Shown piece by piece: positions 32,494-46,170 of a stretch of 64,000 bases of DNA. A model generated the notes under the pieces. That model did not search any database. It was not told where the DNA came from and saw only the letters and a program-made list of their open reading frames with translations. Origin of the DNA: Litsea cubeba (taxonomy: Eukaryota; Streptophyta; Magnoliopsida; Laurales; Lauraceae); contig CM022949.1 of NCBI GenBank assembly GCA_012931725.1, forward strand, positions 61,132,106 through 61,196,105, written 5' to 3'. A program made the position numbers and the translations under genes. Each line of letters begins with the position of its first letter. Within the stretch, counting starts at the first letter, position 1.

Positions 32494-35400
32494 TGTCACG
32501 CCCCGAAACCGGGACCTGCAGCGAACCGATCTCGGGGTGCGAAATTTTGGAATAATTTGAAACTTTTTGTTATAGTTCCCAAGATCCGCGTGAATGAGGA
32601 TAAACACATGCCAACACAATCAGAGTATATTTTTCGCGGAAGCTAACCATGGTGTTACGACTCGGAATCCGTGGCCATTCGGGTTCCGTGTCGTACGCAA
32701 CCGATGTCATAAAGCCATCTCATAATAAGACTGGCATAACCATAAATCACAACACACTGAGCTGGTAGTAAAACAAATCTATTATTTCCCGCATATTCAG
32801 ATACAATTAACAGATGTCTTAATTACAAACCCAAAAGAAAAAGGCCGATAAGCCATACAACAATATAACCAACTAACAGAAATACTACCCTCAAAGGTTA
32901 GATACGAACTCCGGTGCCGAACTTGACATCTAATGATATCAACGGGCAGCCTCTCACGTCAGACCGGCGGTCCCACCGCCTCTCTGATCAAACACCTAAA
33001 ACCAGAAAGAGGAGAAACTGGCAACCAAACAAAAAGGGTCAGACACGACGTTCTGGCAGGCAAAATAAACAAATAATATGAAATAAAAGAACGTACATAA
33101 AACCAGACGAAATCATCGTAAAACCGAATAAGTAGTCTAAACAATAATGACAATAAAGTGTCACGCCCCAAAACCGGGACCTGCAGCGAACCGATCTCGG
33201 GGTGCGAAATTTTGGAATAATTTGAAACTTTTTGTATAGTTCCCAAGATCCGCGTGAATGAGGATAATCACATCTCATCACAATCAGAGTATATTTTTCG
33301 CCGGAAGCTAACCAAGGTGTTACGACTCGGAATCCGTGGCCATCGGGTTCCGTGTCGTACGCAACCAATGTCATAAAGCCATCTCGTAATAAGACTGGCA
33401 TAAATCATAAATCACAACACACTGAGCTGGTAGTAACAAATCTATTATTTCCCATATTCAAATTACAATTAACAGATGTCTTAATTACAAACCCAAAAGA
33501 AAAAGGCTGATAAAGCCATACAAAATATACAACTAAGTAGAAATACTACCCCAACATTTCAATACGAACTCTGGTGCCAAACTTGACATCTAGATGATAT
33601 CAACGGGCAGCCTCTCACGTCAGACCGGCGGTCCCACCGCCTCTTCTGATCAAACACCTACAAACAGAAAAGAGAAGGAACTGGCACCAAACAAAGAGGG
33701 TCAGACACGACGGTCTGGCAAGCAAATCAACAAATAATATGAATAAAAGGAACATACATAAAACCAGACGAGATCATCGTAAAACCGGATAAACAGTCTA
33801 AACAATAATGACAATAAAACATGCTAAAACAATCGAAAGTCCAAACATAAATATCAAGACGAATAAACGAGCAATCTCTAAAGCATAAATGTCTCGAAAA
33901 GATAACCACCTAAGCAAGGCATTTAATAATTAGAAATACATTTAAAAACTGAATAGTAGAAACAATACGATAAAGGTCGATGTCGTAAACATTAAACAAA
34001 TCAAAGCATAAAAAGGCATAACCGACAAGAATCATAAACTAAAGTAATATGCAGATAAAACCTAGGCGACCACAAATAGCTAAATCCTCCTATCACCGAA
34101 GTAATAAGAGCAAACGAGCGTAGCCCACTAAAACGTGGTAACTAAACAGAGGATCAGAACCGTAGCCATACAAATGGGACCGGCAGATCATTACCGTTGC
34201 CATGGTCCGGTACAGACGGAATCCAAGCTGGCAGCTGGCGGACAGAGTAAAGACCCCAAGCCGGGTGATCAGCCCGACAAGGTGACCTAAGCCTAGTGGT
34301 GCCTTTAGTTTTCAAACTCAAAACAGATACAAATCTAACATAATACTAATCCTTGGCTCAGGGGGCTCGCACCACATAGCTCTGGCCCCGTCTTGCTCGG
34401 GGTTTTTTGTTTTCGAAGTCATAGCCTCTTTGGCTCATGGGCTCGCACCAACATAGCTCTGGCCCAGTCTTGCCTCGAGGGTTTTATTTTCAAATACGAG
34501 TCTTATCAAAACAATAATCTCATCGAAGAAATCCCGAATGTGTCGAACAAACTCCAATCTCTTTTCAAGTCGAATCGGAGAAAACATACGAGTATCTATG
34601 GCAAAACCGTTCAAATACGCATCGAGGTGATTTGTATAAAATCATACGAGCAACCCTTTCGAACAGGGAAAGACACATGATTTTATAACAAATCATCGAT
34701 GCTATTTAGGTTAGTCCACCAAAGAAAACAAATACAAATACTAATACAAATACAAATACATTTTTCTGACTAGGGATGGAATGGAATTATGTAGGATGAC
34801 ATAATGATTTACCAAGGAACCATCTCAATGCACAACTATCATTTAAACATTGATTAGTAAAGAGCGCGTTTGATGCCAATGAAAATCCATAATATTTAAA
34901 TGATAGAGTGTGCATTGAGACTCAAACGATTCCCGGAAAATTTTACATACTTTCATTCTCTCATTGGTCCCATTCCCATTTCACAAATTCCAAGTGTCAA
35001 AGTAATGTCAAAACTCTTCAAAACAGGGGCCCATAGCTGGCCTTAATTCAAGTCCAAAATAGCCTACTTATTTAGCTCAAAATACCCCTTTTAAACAAGG
35101 CCTAAACCATTATTAAAACAGTCCAAACACTAAGCTTGATTGGCCCACAAAACACATTTCAAAAACAGCCCAAAGCTAAACATTGATTGGCCCACAAAAC
35201 ATATGTTTAAAACAAACCCAAAACTGAACTTGAATTGCCCACAAAACAAGTCTTAAAACAGTCCACAACTGATCTTAAAAACGACCCAAAACTGATTTGA
35301 ATCAGGCCCACAAACTGATTTTTAAACAGCCCAAAAACTGATTTTTAATCAGGCCCAAGGAACAAGTTTTAAAACCAATCCAAACTAACTATAAAACAGG

Positions 35401-38400
35401 CCCACCAACAAATTCTAAAACAGCCCGCAAGACAGTCATTAAAAACAGTCAAATGTCAGGCCCAAAGGTGACCCAACATCAGATCTGAAATGGCCCAATA
35501 AACAGTTTTAAATTAGCCCAAAACTAAACTTGAAACAGGCCCAAAAGACAAGCCCAAAAAGTCCCAAAGAACAGGCCCAAAACTGATCCATAAACGGACC
35601 CAAACCCAGCCCAGACTGAGCTGGGCTCGCTCGAGCGGACCCAGGCCCGCTCGAGCGGACCCAGACAGAAGCTGGGTCGCTCGAGCGGACTGGGCCTGCC
35701 CAGTCCGGCCCGAGTGCAGAAAACTCCATCTCTTTGCATTTTTTTTCTGATTTTTCTTGATTCTTTTGCTTCCTTTTCTTTCATACTAATTTCCATGATT
35801 GGTTGGGCCCTTCCTTGACCTTCCAAACTCATCAAAACCATCCATTTCATCAACCCAATTAACCAAACAATCATTCTTTAAAACAAAGTTTCTCCCCATT
35901 TCTTTGAACCCAATTCCTAACACATGAAAATCAAGTTTTCTACATAACCAAGATGCAAGCCACTTCCAACACATTGTAAGACCATACATAAATGGAAATC
36001 CACACAATATAGGTTCATTTAATCAAAGTAAAACCATGATCCAAAAATTAAATTCTAAGAAGAAGAAGCCATGAAATGAAATCAAATAAGACACATCATC
36101 ATATTAGTTGTAGAATTCACTTGCCTTGAGTCAAGAGAAGATGAAAGACACTCTATGAAAGTCCTCTAATGGCCTCAAGCTTCAAAATCATAAAACCCCC
36201 AAATAGCTCATGGAAAACCCTAAAAATCCAATCCATTGTAAACCTTCATGAAAACCCATTGCATGTGGGATTAAAACACTCCAAATGAGGAGGAAAAACA
36301 AGGATGAAAAGAAAAGAGAACCAATGCTAACCTTTGGGTGCCCCAAACAAGAAGAAGAGCTTGAAAGATGGGTCTTCTCTAGCTCAAACATCTCAAAAAT
36401 GGTGTCTAGGGGAAGCTAGGAAGATGGGGAAGAAGAAGAGGAGCTCAAATCTCCATTTAGCATCAAGGGAGGAGGGATACATGAGGAGAGAGAAAGGGGG
36501 CTGGGAGAAACCCTAACCCCACTTTGTTGCAGGAAATGAGAGAAAGAATGGGGGAGACAAGAAGAGCCCATGGCTTTTATAAGGGATAAATGGGCTGGGC
36601 CCCATGGGCCCCAAACTTCACAAGGCTGAAACTCACATTTGCGGGCCCCGAACGAAAACGACGAAGAAGACAAAAACGATCAGCGAAATTTCTACTTTCC
36701 AAAAAATATATTTTCCCCAATTTCTGAAATTTTCGAAATTCATGGACAGATTTAGTGAAAATGTCATTTTTGCCCATTTTCCTCGAAAAACGTGATTTTT
36801 GAGTATCAAATCAAAATGATCAAAACATGAAAGTTGTTAAACTTCATAAAATAAGTCAAAATACACCAAATTCAGAATTTTTAGAAATCCGAAGTAATTT
36901 CCCATAAAAATACAAATCCTAAGGACCGGGTCAAACTAAAGTCAACGGTCTACAAAATCTCCAAGGCAAGGAAAAATCCGGTCAAACTCAAATACGCGGT
37001 CAAACTAAATCAAATCTCGCTTAAAAAGTTAAACCACGATTAAAACAATGCTAAACAAAAGGATTGGGGTCGGGATCTTACATAAAGCATGCTAAAATGA
37101 TCGAAAGACCGAACATAAATATCAAAACAAGTAAAAGAACAATATCAGATGTACAATTATCTCGAAAAGATAAAAGCCTGCATAAAACATTTAATCGTCG
37201 GAAATACATTTCAAATCCTGAATAATAGCGACAATATGATAAAGATCGATATCGTAAACATTAAACCAATCTGAGCATAATAAGTATAACCAACGAGAAT
37301 CATAAACTAAAGCAATATACAGATAAAACACTGGCAACCACAAATAGCTAAATCCTCCTATTACCGAAGTAATAAGAGCAAACAGAGCGTAGCCACTGAA
37401 CGTGGTTACTAAAAAATGGGATCGGAACCGTAGCCATACAAATGGGACCGGCAGATCAAAAGTATCAGAACCGTAGCCATACAAATGGGACCGGCAGATA
37501 ATTACCGTTGCCATGGTCGGTACAGACAGAATCCAAGCTGCAGCTGGCGGACAGAGTAAAGATCCCAAGCCGGGTGATCAGCCCGACAAGGTGACCTAAG
37601 CCTAGTGGTGCCTTTAGTTTTCAAACTCAAACAGATACAAATCTAACATAAAACTAATCCATTTGGCTCAGGGGCTCGCACCACATAGCTCTGGCCCCGT
37701 CTTGCCTCGGGGTTTGTTTTTCGGAATCGTAGCCTCTTTGGCTCATGGGCTCGCACCACATAGCTCTGGCCCCGTCTTGCCTCGAGGTTTGTTTTTCAAA
37801 TACTAGTGTTGTCAAAACAATAGTCTTATCGAAGAAATCCCGAATGTAACGAACATACTCCAATCTCTTTTCAAATCGAATCGGAGAAAACATACGAATA
37901 TCTCTGGTAAACCGTTTAAATACGCATCAAGGTGATTTGTATAAAATCATACGATCAACCCCTTCGAACATGGGAAGACACATGATTTTATAACAAATCA
38001 TCGATGCAATTTAGATTAGTTCACCAAAGAAAACAAATACAAATACAAATACAAATACAGATACATTTTTCTAACTTGAAATGGAATGGCTAGTGGAGAA
38101 TGACTTAATGATTTATCAAGGAACCATCACAATGCACGTTTAACCTTTAAACATTGATTAATAAGGAATGTGTTTGATGCCAATGAAAATCCATAATGTT
38201 TAAATGATAAAGTGCGCATTGAGACCCGAAAGGTTCCCGTATAATTCCACATTCATTCATTCTCACAACGATCCCATTCCCATTTCACAAACTTTCCAAG
38301 CATCAAAAGTAATGTCAAAACTCTTAAAAACAGGCCCATAGCTGGCCTTAAACCAAGTCCAAATAGCCTACTCATTTAGCCCAAAATAGCCCCTTTAAAC

Positions 38401-40299
38401 AAGGCCTAAACCATTATTAAAACAGTCCAAAAACTAAGTTTGATTGGCCCACAAAACACATTTCAAAAACAGCCCAAAGCTAAACATTTATTGGCCCACA
38501 AAACATATTTTTAAAACAACCCAAAACTGAACTTTAACCAGGCCCACAAAACTGATTTTTAAGGCAGCCCAAAACTGAACTTTAACCAGGCCCACAAAAC
38601 TGATTTTTAAGGCAGCCCAAAACCAACCTGAACAGGCCCACAAACTGAACCTAAGATGACCCAATATCAGGTTTTACACTGGCCCAAGAACTGACTTTGA
38701 ATGGCCCAAAGAACAAGCCCAAAGAAACCCCAAAAGAACAGGCCCAAAAAAAACCATAAACGGACCCAAACCCGAGCCCAGACTGAGCTGGGCGGACCCA
38801 GGTCCGCTCGAGCGGACCCAGACAGAAGCTGGGTCACTCGAGCGGCCCAGTGGGTCGCTCGAGCAGACCCAGACAGTGCCTGGTCCGCTCGAGCGACCCA
38901 GTGGGTCGCTCGAGCGGACTGGGCCTGCCCAGTCCGGCCCGAGTGCAGAAAACCTCCATTTTTTTTTTCTTCCTCTTTTCTTGCTCATTTCCATTCCTTT
39001 TCATTCCTTCAATTTTCCACAATAAATTGGGCCCTTTCTTGACCTTCTAAACTCCTCAAATCACCATCCATGATCCAACCAATTGATCAAACACAACACT
39101 TTTTAAAATCAAAGTTTTTCCCATACTTAGAACACAACACCATTAATACAAAGAAAGCAAATTATCCAAGTGACTAAATGAAACCAAACTTCCAACTCCT
39201 TGTAGAACAACAACATGAGTAAAAACCAATATAACATTACTTCATCCATTCAAAGTAAATCCATAACTCAAAAGGATTAGAACATAATGAGAGAAAACCA
39301 TGAAACCAAACACGAAACATGAAAACATCATATTAATTGTAAAATTCACTTGCCTTGGTCAAGAGAAGATGCAAAAACACTCCATGAGAGTCTTCTAATG
39401 GCCTCAAGCTCCAAAATCATAAAACCCCCAAAATGGCTCAAAAGAAACCCTAGAAAACCAATCATTGCAAATCTCCATGACAACCCATTGCATGAGTGAT
39501 GAAAACACTCTAAATGAAAAGGAGAACAAAAATCTAAAGTTTAGAAAGCTATTGCAAACCTTGAGAAATCCAAACAAGGAAGAAGAGCTTAGATGAGAGC
39601 CTTGCTCTAGCCCAAAAATCTTGAAAATAGGGTCTTTGGAAAGCTTGAGAGATGGGGAAGAAGGAGGTGAGATCAAATCTCCATGAAAGCTCCAAGAGAG
39701 AGGTGCTTCAGATGAGAGAGAAAGAGTGGGAAGAGAGGGAAAGAGCCCTAGCTCAAACCCTTGTTGGAAACGAATGAAGGAGAAGAAGAGAGGGGTTCCC
39801 CTCTTATAAGGTGGGTCTTGTGGGCCCCAATCTTCACAAGGCTGAAACTCGCATTTGCGGGCCCCGAACGAAAACGACGAAGAAGACAAAAACGATCGGC
39901 GAAATATCTAGTTTCCAAAAAGTATATTTTCCCCAAATTCTGAAATTTTCGAAATTCATGGACAGATTTAGTGAAAATGTCATTTTTGCCCATTTTCCTC
40001 GAAAAACGTGATTTTTGAGTATCAAATCAAAATGATCAAAACATGAAAGTTGTTAAACTTCATAAAATAAGTCGAAATACACCAAATCCAGAATTTTTAG
40101 AAATCCGAAGTAATTTCCCATAAAAATACAAATCATAAGGACCGGGTCAAACTAAAGTCAACGGTCTTCAAAATCTCAAAGACTAAGGAAAAATCTAGTC
40201 AAACTCAAAAACGCGGTCAAACTAAATCAAATCTCACTTAACAAGTTAAACCACGATTAAAACAATGCTAAACAAAAGGACTGGGGTCGGGATCTTACA
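32494..40299 (-). repeat. 3' LTR of element D, split by solo LTR E
   Basis: The two parts are 32494-33158 and 37083-40299, which rejoin at TAAAG to give about 3.88 kb, almost the length of the 5' LTR. Small differences from the 5' LTR include a changed hairpin base near 33051 and loss of one palindrome in the cluster at 38802-38920. Confidence 0.93.
33159..37082 (-). mobile_element. Solo LTR 'E' (3,924 bp) nested in an LTR of its own family, TSD TAAAG
   Basis: TAAAG is found at 33154-33158 and 37083-37087. The ends (TGTCACGCCCC, GGGATCTTACA on plus) and the whole layout match the LTRs of D, including orientation. It differs by substitutions and by repeat numbers: three palindromes rather than six, and a longer GCCCAAAACTGA-type array (about 35030-35600). 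No internal region remains. Confidence 0.95.
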
Positions 40300-40314
40300 T
40301 CCTCCCCCCCTTAG
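40300..40314 (-). other. Polypurine tract of element D
   Basis: On minus, CTAAGGGGGGGAGGA directly precedes the 3' LTR start TGTAAGATCC. The bases before it, ATTTGGAGGACCAAATGG, match those before the PPT of element A. Confidence 0.88.
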
Positions 40315-42257
40315 AATCCATTTGGTCCTCCAAATGGCCTAAACCAAATCGAAATCGAAGACCCAAAAAGACAAACGAAAACACTGACACGCTACACTGA
40401 ACCTCGGCAACTGAGACGTCCTCTTATCAAACCTGACGTTGAAATGCGCCTGCAAACAACACTCTGATTCGGTTGAAGGCTTCACACTATTCCACATATC
40501 TGCTCGGAGACAAACTTCTCTGACCAAACTGGTGTCCAACACTCCTAAGCATCTTTGGTGTCATCTGTCGTTCTCGCACCGGATCAATTCTTCTACTTAA
40601 CTCGTCAGTCACTGATGGTTCAAGAAACTGTGAGTTCTATCTCTTTCTATCACTTGGAATTTCTGTGCCTTAAGTCCTTCAAAGCTGTACACGGTGCTCC
40701 CGATGCTTGCCTCTTCAGATTTCACTTTTCAAATCTCCTACCCTTGACCTGTAAAGCCGACCTTGGAAATCCAATCTGATGTCAATCCCTGAAGAACTGA
40801 AACTGTCAATTCAAGTCTTGAATGATGTTGATTCTCTCGTAGATCCAACCTTGTCCTCAACTGAACTAGTACCCATCCGGACATTCATCATCCCTTCACT
40901 TCATACACCTCCGAACTTCAACCAAGGGCTATTACCACTCACTCCATTCAACGCGAAACAAATCTTACAATTGGAAACATATTGACTAAAATAATTACTT
41001 AGCTAAATTTTATCATTTTAAAACATAGTAAAAATTAAACTTCCAAATCATCAAATAAAGCTTAATAAATAAAGTTTATCAAAGTTTGAATATGAAACAA
41101 CATTATTCGTTTTGAAATCCACATCTTCATGACCCAACAATTCATTGGAATACTCAACAACTTCAAATTAGGGTTTCAAAAATAAATCAATTGCACGTAG
41201 TATGACCATACATGAAATTTTGTTGAAATCCATTTCCAGCCAAGCACATACAAAGTTTTGAAATCTTTAAGGTTTTGAAATGTAGCTGTCAACAATTAAA
41301 AGAATTAAAACAATAGCAAAATTTCAAGATCATTGTGTAACAATGTCTTAAGAAGATTAAATAAAAATTCATAACACAAATCCTTATGAAAACGAAATCA
41401 TGCGACTAATGAAAAGAGTATATAACATAGTTTATTTCAAAATAAGCCTTAAAGAAGAACATAAATCGATTGTTTAAACATTACACGGATAAATCATAAA
41501 CATTAAGGAAAACATAACAAGATGAAAATATCATGAAAATCATTTTAAATAAGAAATGGACATCCAAATTACTGAAGTACTCCCTTGCATCTGCACGCTG
41601 TCCAATCCAATACCTTAAAAGTCTGTGAAACCCACAACATTTCCTTTGCTGCCAAAAATTTTCTTAACTACAACTAACCATCCACTTGGTATTGCCTCTG
41701 GAAACTACACTGGCTACACTACAAGTTACCGAACTTCTCAACCAAAACCATCCTTTTGCAGTCCTTCATCTGGGAAAGATAGTCTGAGTTCACCCAAAAT
41801 CCACATTCACTTACCTTGGTGCATTGCATGACGATCTCCGATTAGCTGAAAGGGGATCTTCAACTACTGCTCGAGTCCAACTCTGACGGGCAAATGCACA
41901 AATCTTCCCTCAATAACCACATTGAAGATGCTGAAGGCTGAAAGTCTGCTGATGTTCTCCGAAAACAACATACTAAATCCATGAGGTTCTCAGTCTCCGA
42001 CACCAACACAGACAAAAGACACTGAACAAGAGTATGGAGACTTTAAATTCTCCACCACTAAGGAGGAAATTTGGCCATCCAAATCTCCTAACAACAGAAC
42101 TAAAAGAAAAGACAAGCAAAATCTCTCGAACTGAAAGAAAAGCCGACTCAAATCCAACGAAACAAAGACACGAGAAAACAAATCGACACAATCTAACGAA
42201 TCCTCACCACACGTCTTAATGTCTCTAGAGTATTTTATTTCCTAGAAACTAACCAGT
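40315..42257 (-). other. Internal region of element D, no recognisable protein
   Basis: The longest frames are under 80 codons on either strand and match no gag, protease, RT or integrase motif. Sequence from about 40980 to 41620 is AT-rich; the rest has average composition. The region may carry packaging or dimerisation signals, but none could be identified. Confidence 0.65.
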
Positions 42258-42267
42258 TCTGATACCA
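42258..42267 (-). other. Primer binding site of element D (tRNA-Met type)
   Basis: On minus, TGGTATCAGA starts four bases after the LTR end, the same spacing as in element A. It confirms the minus orientation. Confidence 0.9.
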
Positions 42268-44643
42268 AACCTGTCACGCCCCGAAACCGGGACCTGCAGC
42301 GAACCGATCTCGGGGTGCGAAATTTTGGAATAATTTGAAACTTTTTGTTATAGTTCCCAAGATCCGCGTGAATGAGGATAAACACATGCCAACACAATCA
42401 GAGTATATTTTTCGCGGAAGCTAACCATGGTGTTACGACTCGGAATCCGTGGCCATCGGGTTCCGTGTCGTACGCAACCGATGTCATAAAGCCATCTCAT
42501 AATAAGACTGGCATAAACCATAAATCACAACACACTGAGCTGGTAGTAACAAATCTATTATTTCCCGCATATTCAGATTACAATTAACAGATGTCTTAAT
42601 TACAAACCCAAAAGAAAAAGGCCGATAAAGCCATACAACAATATAACCAACTAAACAGAAATACTACCCTCAAAGGTTAGATACGAACTCCGGTGCCGAA
42701 CTTGACATCTAAATGATATCAACGGGCAGCCTCTCACGTCAGACCGGCGGTCCCACCGCCTCCTCTGATCAAAACACCTAAAACCAGAAAGAGGAGAAAC
42801 TGGCACCAAACAAAAAGGGTCAGACACGACGGTCTGGCAGGCAAAATAAACAAATAATATGAAATAAAAGAACGTACATAAAACCAGACGAAATCATCGT
42901 AAAACCGAATAAGTAGTCTAAACAATAATGACAATAAAGCATGCTAAAATGATCGAAAGACCGAACATAAATATCAAAACAAGTAAAAGAACAATATCAG
43001 ATGTACAATTATCTCGAAAAGATAAAAGCCTGCATAAAACATTTAATCGTCGGAAATACATTTCAAATCCTGAATAATAGCGACAATATGATAAAGATCG
43101 ATATCGTAAACATTAAACCAATCTGAGCATAAAAAGTATAACCAACGAGAATCATAAACTAAAGCAATATACAGATAAAACACTGGCAACCACAAATAGC
43201 TAAATCCTCCTATTACCGAAGTAATAAGAGCAAACAGAGCGTAGCCACTGAACGTGGTACTAAAAAATGGGATCGGAACCGTAGCCATACAAATGGGACC
43301 GGCAGATCAAAAGTATCAGAACCGTAGCCATACAAATGGGACCGGCAGATAATTACCGTTGCCATGGTCGGTACAGACAGAATCCAAGCTGCAGCTGGCG
43401 GACAGAGTAAAGATCCCAAGCCGGGTGATCAGCCCGACAAGGTGACCTAAGCCTAGTGGTGCCTTTAGTTTTCAAACTCAAACAGATACAAATCTAACAT
43501 AAAACTAATCCCTTTGGCTCAGGGGCTCGCACCACATAGCTCTGGCCCCGTCTTGCCTCGGGGTTTGTTTTTCGGAATCGTAGCCTCTTTGGCTCATTGG
43601 CTCGCACCACATAGCTCTGGCCCCGTCTTGCCTCGAGGTTTGTTTTTCAAATACTAGTGTTGTCAAAACAATAGTCTTATCGAAGAAATCCCGAATGTAA
43701 CGAACATACTCCAATCTCTTTTCAAATCGAATCGGAGAAAACATACGAATATCTCTGGTAAACCGTTTAAATACGCATCAAGGTGATTTGTATAAAATCA
43801 TACGATCAACCCCTTCGAACATGGGAAGACACATGATTTTATAACAAATCATCGATGCAATTTAGATTAGTTCACCAAAGAAAACAAATACAAATACAAA
43901 TACAAATACAGATACATTTTTCTGACTTGAAATGGAATGGCTAGTGGAGAATGACTTAATGATTTATCAAGGAACCATCACAATGCACGTTTAACCTTTA
44001 AACATTGATTAATAAGGAATGTGTTTGATGCCAATGAAAATCCATAATGTTTAAATGATAAAGTGCGCATTGAGACCCGAAAGGTTCCCGTTATAATTCC
44101 ACATTCATTCATTCTCACAACGATCCCATTCCCATTTCACAAACTTTCCAAGCATCAAAAGTAATGTCAAAACTCTTAAAAACAAGCCCATAGCTGGCCT
44201 TAAACCAAGTCCAAATAGCCTACTCATTTAGCCCAAAATAGCCCCTTTAAACAAGGCCTAAACCATTATTAAAACAGTCCAAAACTAAGTTTGATTGGCC
44301 CACAAAACACATTTCAAAAACAGCCCAAAGCTAAACATTTATTGGCCCACAAAACATATTTTTAAAACAACCCAAAACTGAACTTTAACCAGGCCCACAA
44401 AACTGATTTTTAAGGCAGCCCAAAACTGAACTTTAACCAGGCCCACAAAACTGATTTTTAAGGCAGCCCAAAACCAACCTGAACAGGCCCACAAACTGAA
44501 CCTAAGATGACCCAATATCAGGTTTTACACTGGCCCAAGAACTGACTTTGAATGGCCCAAAGAACAAGCCCAAAGAAACCCCAAAAGAACAGGCCCAAAA
44601 AAAACCATAAACGGACCCAAACCCGAGCCCAGACTGAGCTGGG

Positions 44644-44788
44644 CTCGCTCGAGCGGACCCAGGTCCGCTCGAGCGGACCCAGACAGAAGCTGGGTCGCTC
44701 GAGCGGCCCAGTGGGTCGCTCGAGCGGACCCAGACAGTGCCTGGTCCGCTCGAGCGACCCAGTGGGTCGCTCGAGCGGACTGGGCCTG
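44644..44788. repeat. Palindrome cluster in D 5' LTR (core CGCTCGAGCG)
   Basis: Six CGCTCGAGCG sites lie in about 145 bp; the second is the perfect 12-mer CCGCTCGAGCGG. Spacers include CCCAGACAGAAGCTGGG. The left LTR of D has five sites, two of them mutated (38802-38920), and solo LTR E has three (35628-35690). Copy number is therefore labile in one family. Confidence 0.9.
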
Positions 44789-45669
44789 CCCAGTCCGGCC
44801 CGAGTGCAGAAAACCTCCATTTTTTTTTTGTTTTTCTTCCTCTTTTCTTGCTCATTTCCATTCCTTTTCATTCCTACAATTTTCCACAATAAATTGGGCC
44901 CTTTCTTGACCTTCTAAACTCCTCAAATCACCATCCATGATCCAACCAATTGATCAAACACAACCCTTTTAGAATCAAAGTTTTTCCCATACTTAGAACA
45001 CAACACCATTAATACAAAGAAAGCAAATTATCCAAGTGACTAAATGAAACCAAACTTCCAACTCCTTGTAGAACAACAACATGAGTGAGAACCAATATAA
45101 CATTACTTCATCCATTCAAAGTAAATCCATAACTCAAAAGGATTAGAACATAATGAGAGAAAACCATGAAACCAAACACGAAACATGAAAACATCATATT
45201 AATTGTAAAATTCACTTGCCTTGGTCAAGAGAAGATGCAAAAACACTCCATGAAAGTCTTCTAATGGCCTCAAGCTCCAAAATCATAAAACCCCCAAAAT
45301 GGCTCAAAAGAAACCCTAGAAAACCAATCATTGCAAATCTCCATGACAACCCATTGCATGAGTGATGAAAACACTCTAAATGAAAAGGAGAACAAAAATC
45401 TAAAGTTTAGAAAGCTATTGCAAACCTTGAGAAATCCAAACAAGGAAGAAGAGCTTAGATGAGAGCCTTGCTCTAGCCCAAAAATCTTGAAAATAGGGTC
45501 TTTGGAAAGCTTGAGAGATGGGGAAGAAGGAGGTGAGATCAAATCTCCATGAAAGCTCCAAGAGAGAGGTGCTTCAGATGAGAGAGAAAGAGTGGGAAGA
45601 GAGGGAAAGAGCCCTAGCTCAAACCCTTGTTGGAAACGAACGAAGGAGAAGAAGAGAGGGGTTCCCCTC

Positions 45670-45677
45670 TTATAAGG
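45670..45677 (-). promoter_or_regulatory. TATA box of element D 5' LTR
   Basis: CTTATAAGAGG on minus, about 490 bp from the LTR start. Equivalents are at about 39803-39811 in the left LTR and 36574-36585 in solo LTR E. Confidence 0.65.
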
Positions 45678-46170
45678 TGGGTCTTGTGGGCCCCAATCTT
45701 CACAAGGCTGAAACTCGCATTTGCGGGCCCCGAACGAAAACAACGAAGAAGACAAAAACGATCGGCGAAATATCTAGTTTCGAAAAAGTATATTTTCCCC
45801 AAATTCTGAAATTTTTGAAATTCATGGACAGATTTAGTGAAAATGTCATTTTTGCCCATTTTCCTCGAAAAACGTGATTTTTGAGTATCAAATCAAAATG
45901 ATCAAAACATGAAAGTTGTTAAACTTCATAAAATAAGTCGAAATACACCAAATCCAGAATTTTTAGAAATCCGAAGTAATTTCCCATAAAAATACAAATC
46001 ATAAGGACCGGGTCAAACTAAAGTCAACGGTCTTCAAAATCTCAAAGACTAAGGAAAAATCTAGTCAAACTCAAAAACGCGGTCAAACTAAATCAAATCT
46101 CACTTAACAAGTTAAACCACGATTAAAACAATGCTAAACAAAAGGACTGGGGTCGGGATCTTACAACCGG

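Larger units (their letters stand above)
32494..46165 (-). mobile_element. Element D: non-coding Tekay-like LARD, TSD ACCGG
   Basis: TSDs ACCGG lie at 32489-32493 and 46166-46170. On minus, the 5' LTR is 46165-42272, the internal region 42271-40300 (1,972 bp), and the 3' LTR 40299-32494, the last split by solo LTR E. Each LTR is about 3.9 kb. The internal part has a tRNA-Met PBS and a PPT but no recognisable gag or pol domain, matching large retrotransposon derivatives. Termini (TGTAAGATCCCGACC, GGGCGTGACA) and the pre-PPT sequence TTTGGAGGACCAAATG match element A, so Tekay relatives probably mobilised it. The two LTRs look nearly identical, pointing to recent insertion. Confidence 0.93.
42272..46165 (-). 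repeat. 5' LTR of element D (3,894 bp)
   Basis: It contains a minus-strand TATA box (45670-45677), the CTCGAG palindrome cluster (44644-44788), GCCCAAAACTGA-type tandem units (about 44190-44620), two copies of the GCTCTGGCCCCGTCTTGCC block (about 43520-43640), two copies of GTAGCCATACAAATGGGACC (43280-43350) and the conserved hairpin (42821-42836). The 161-aa frame on minus at 45270-45755 starts upstream of the TATA box and is regarded as chance. Confidence 0.95.

Noticed and set aside
44644..44788. Evenly spaced palindromic repeats that recall a CRISPR array
   Set aside because: The DNA is plant nuclear, spacers are short and similar, there are no cas genes, and the cluster is a fixed part of an LTR.
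44502..44917. Overlapping frames of 119-123 codons around the palindromes, with repeated SSGP or LERP words
   Set aside because: The peptides are by-products of the palindromic repeats in LTR sequence; frames are open on both strands and match nothing.
45270..45755. 161-codon minus-strand frame, repeated at 39404-39889
   Set aside because: It lies in D's LTR across the TATA box and is shared only because the LTR copies are nearly identical.
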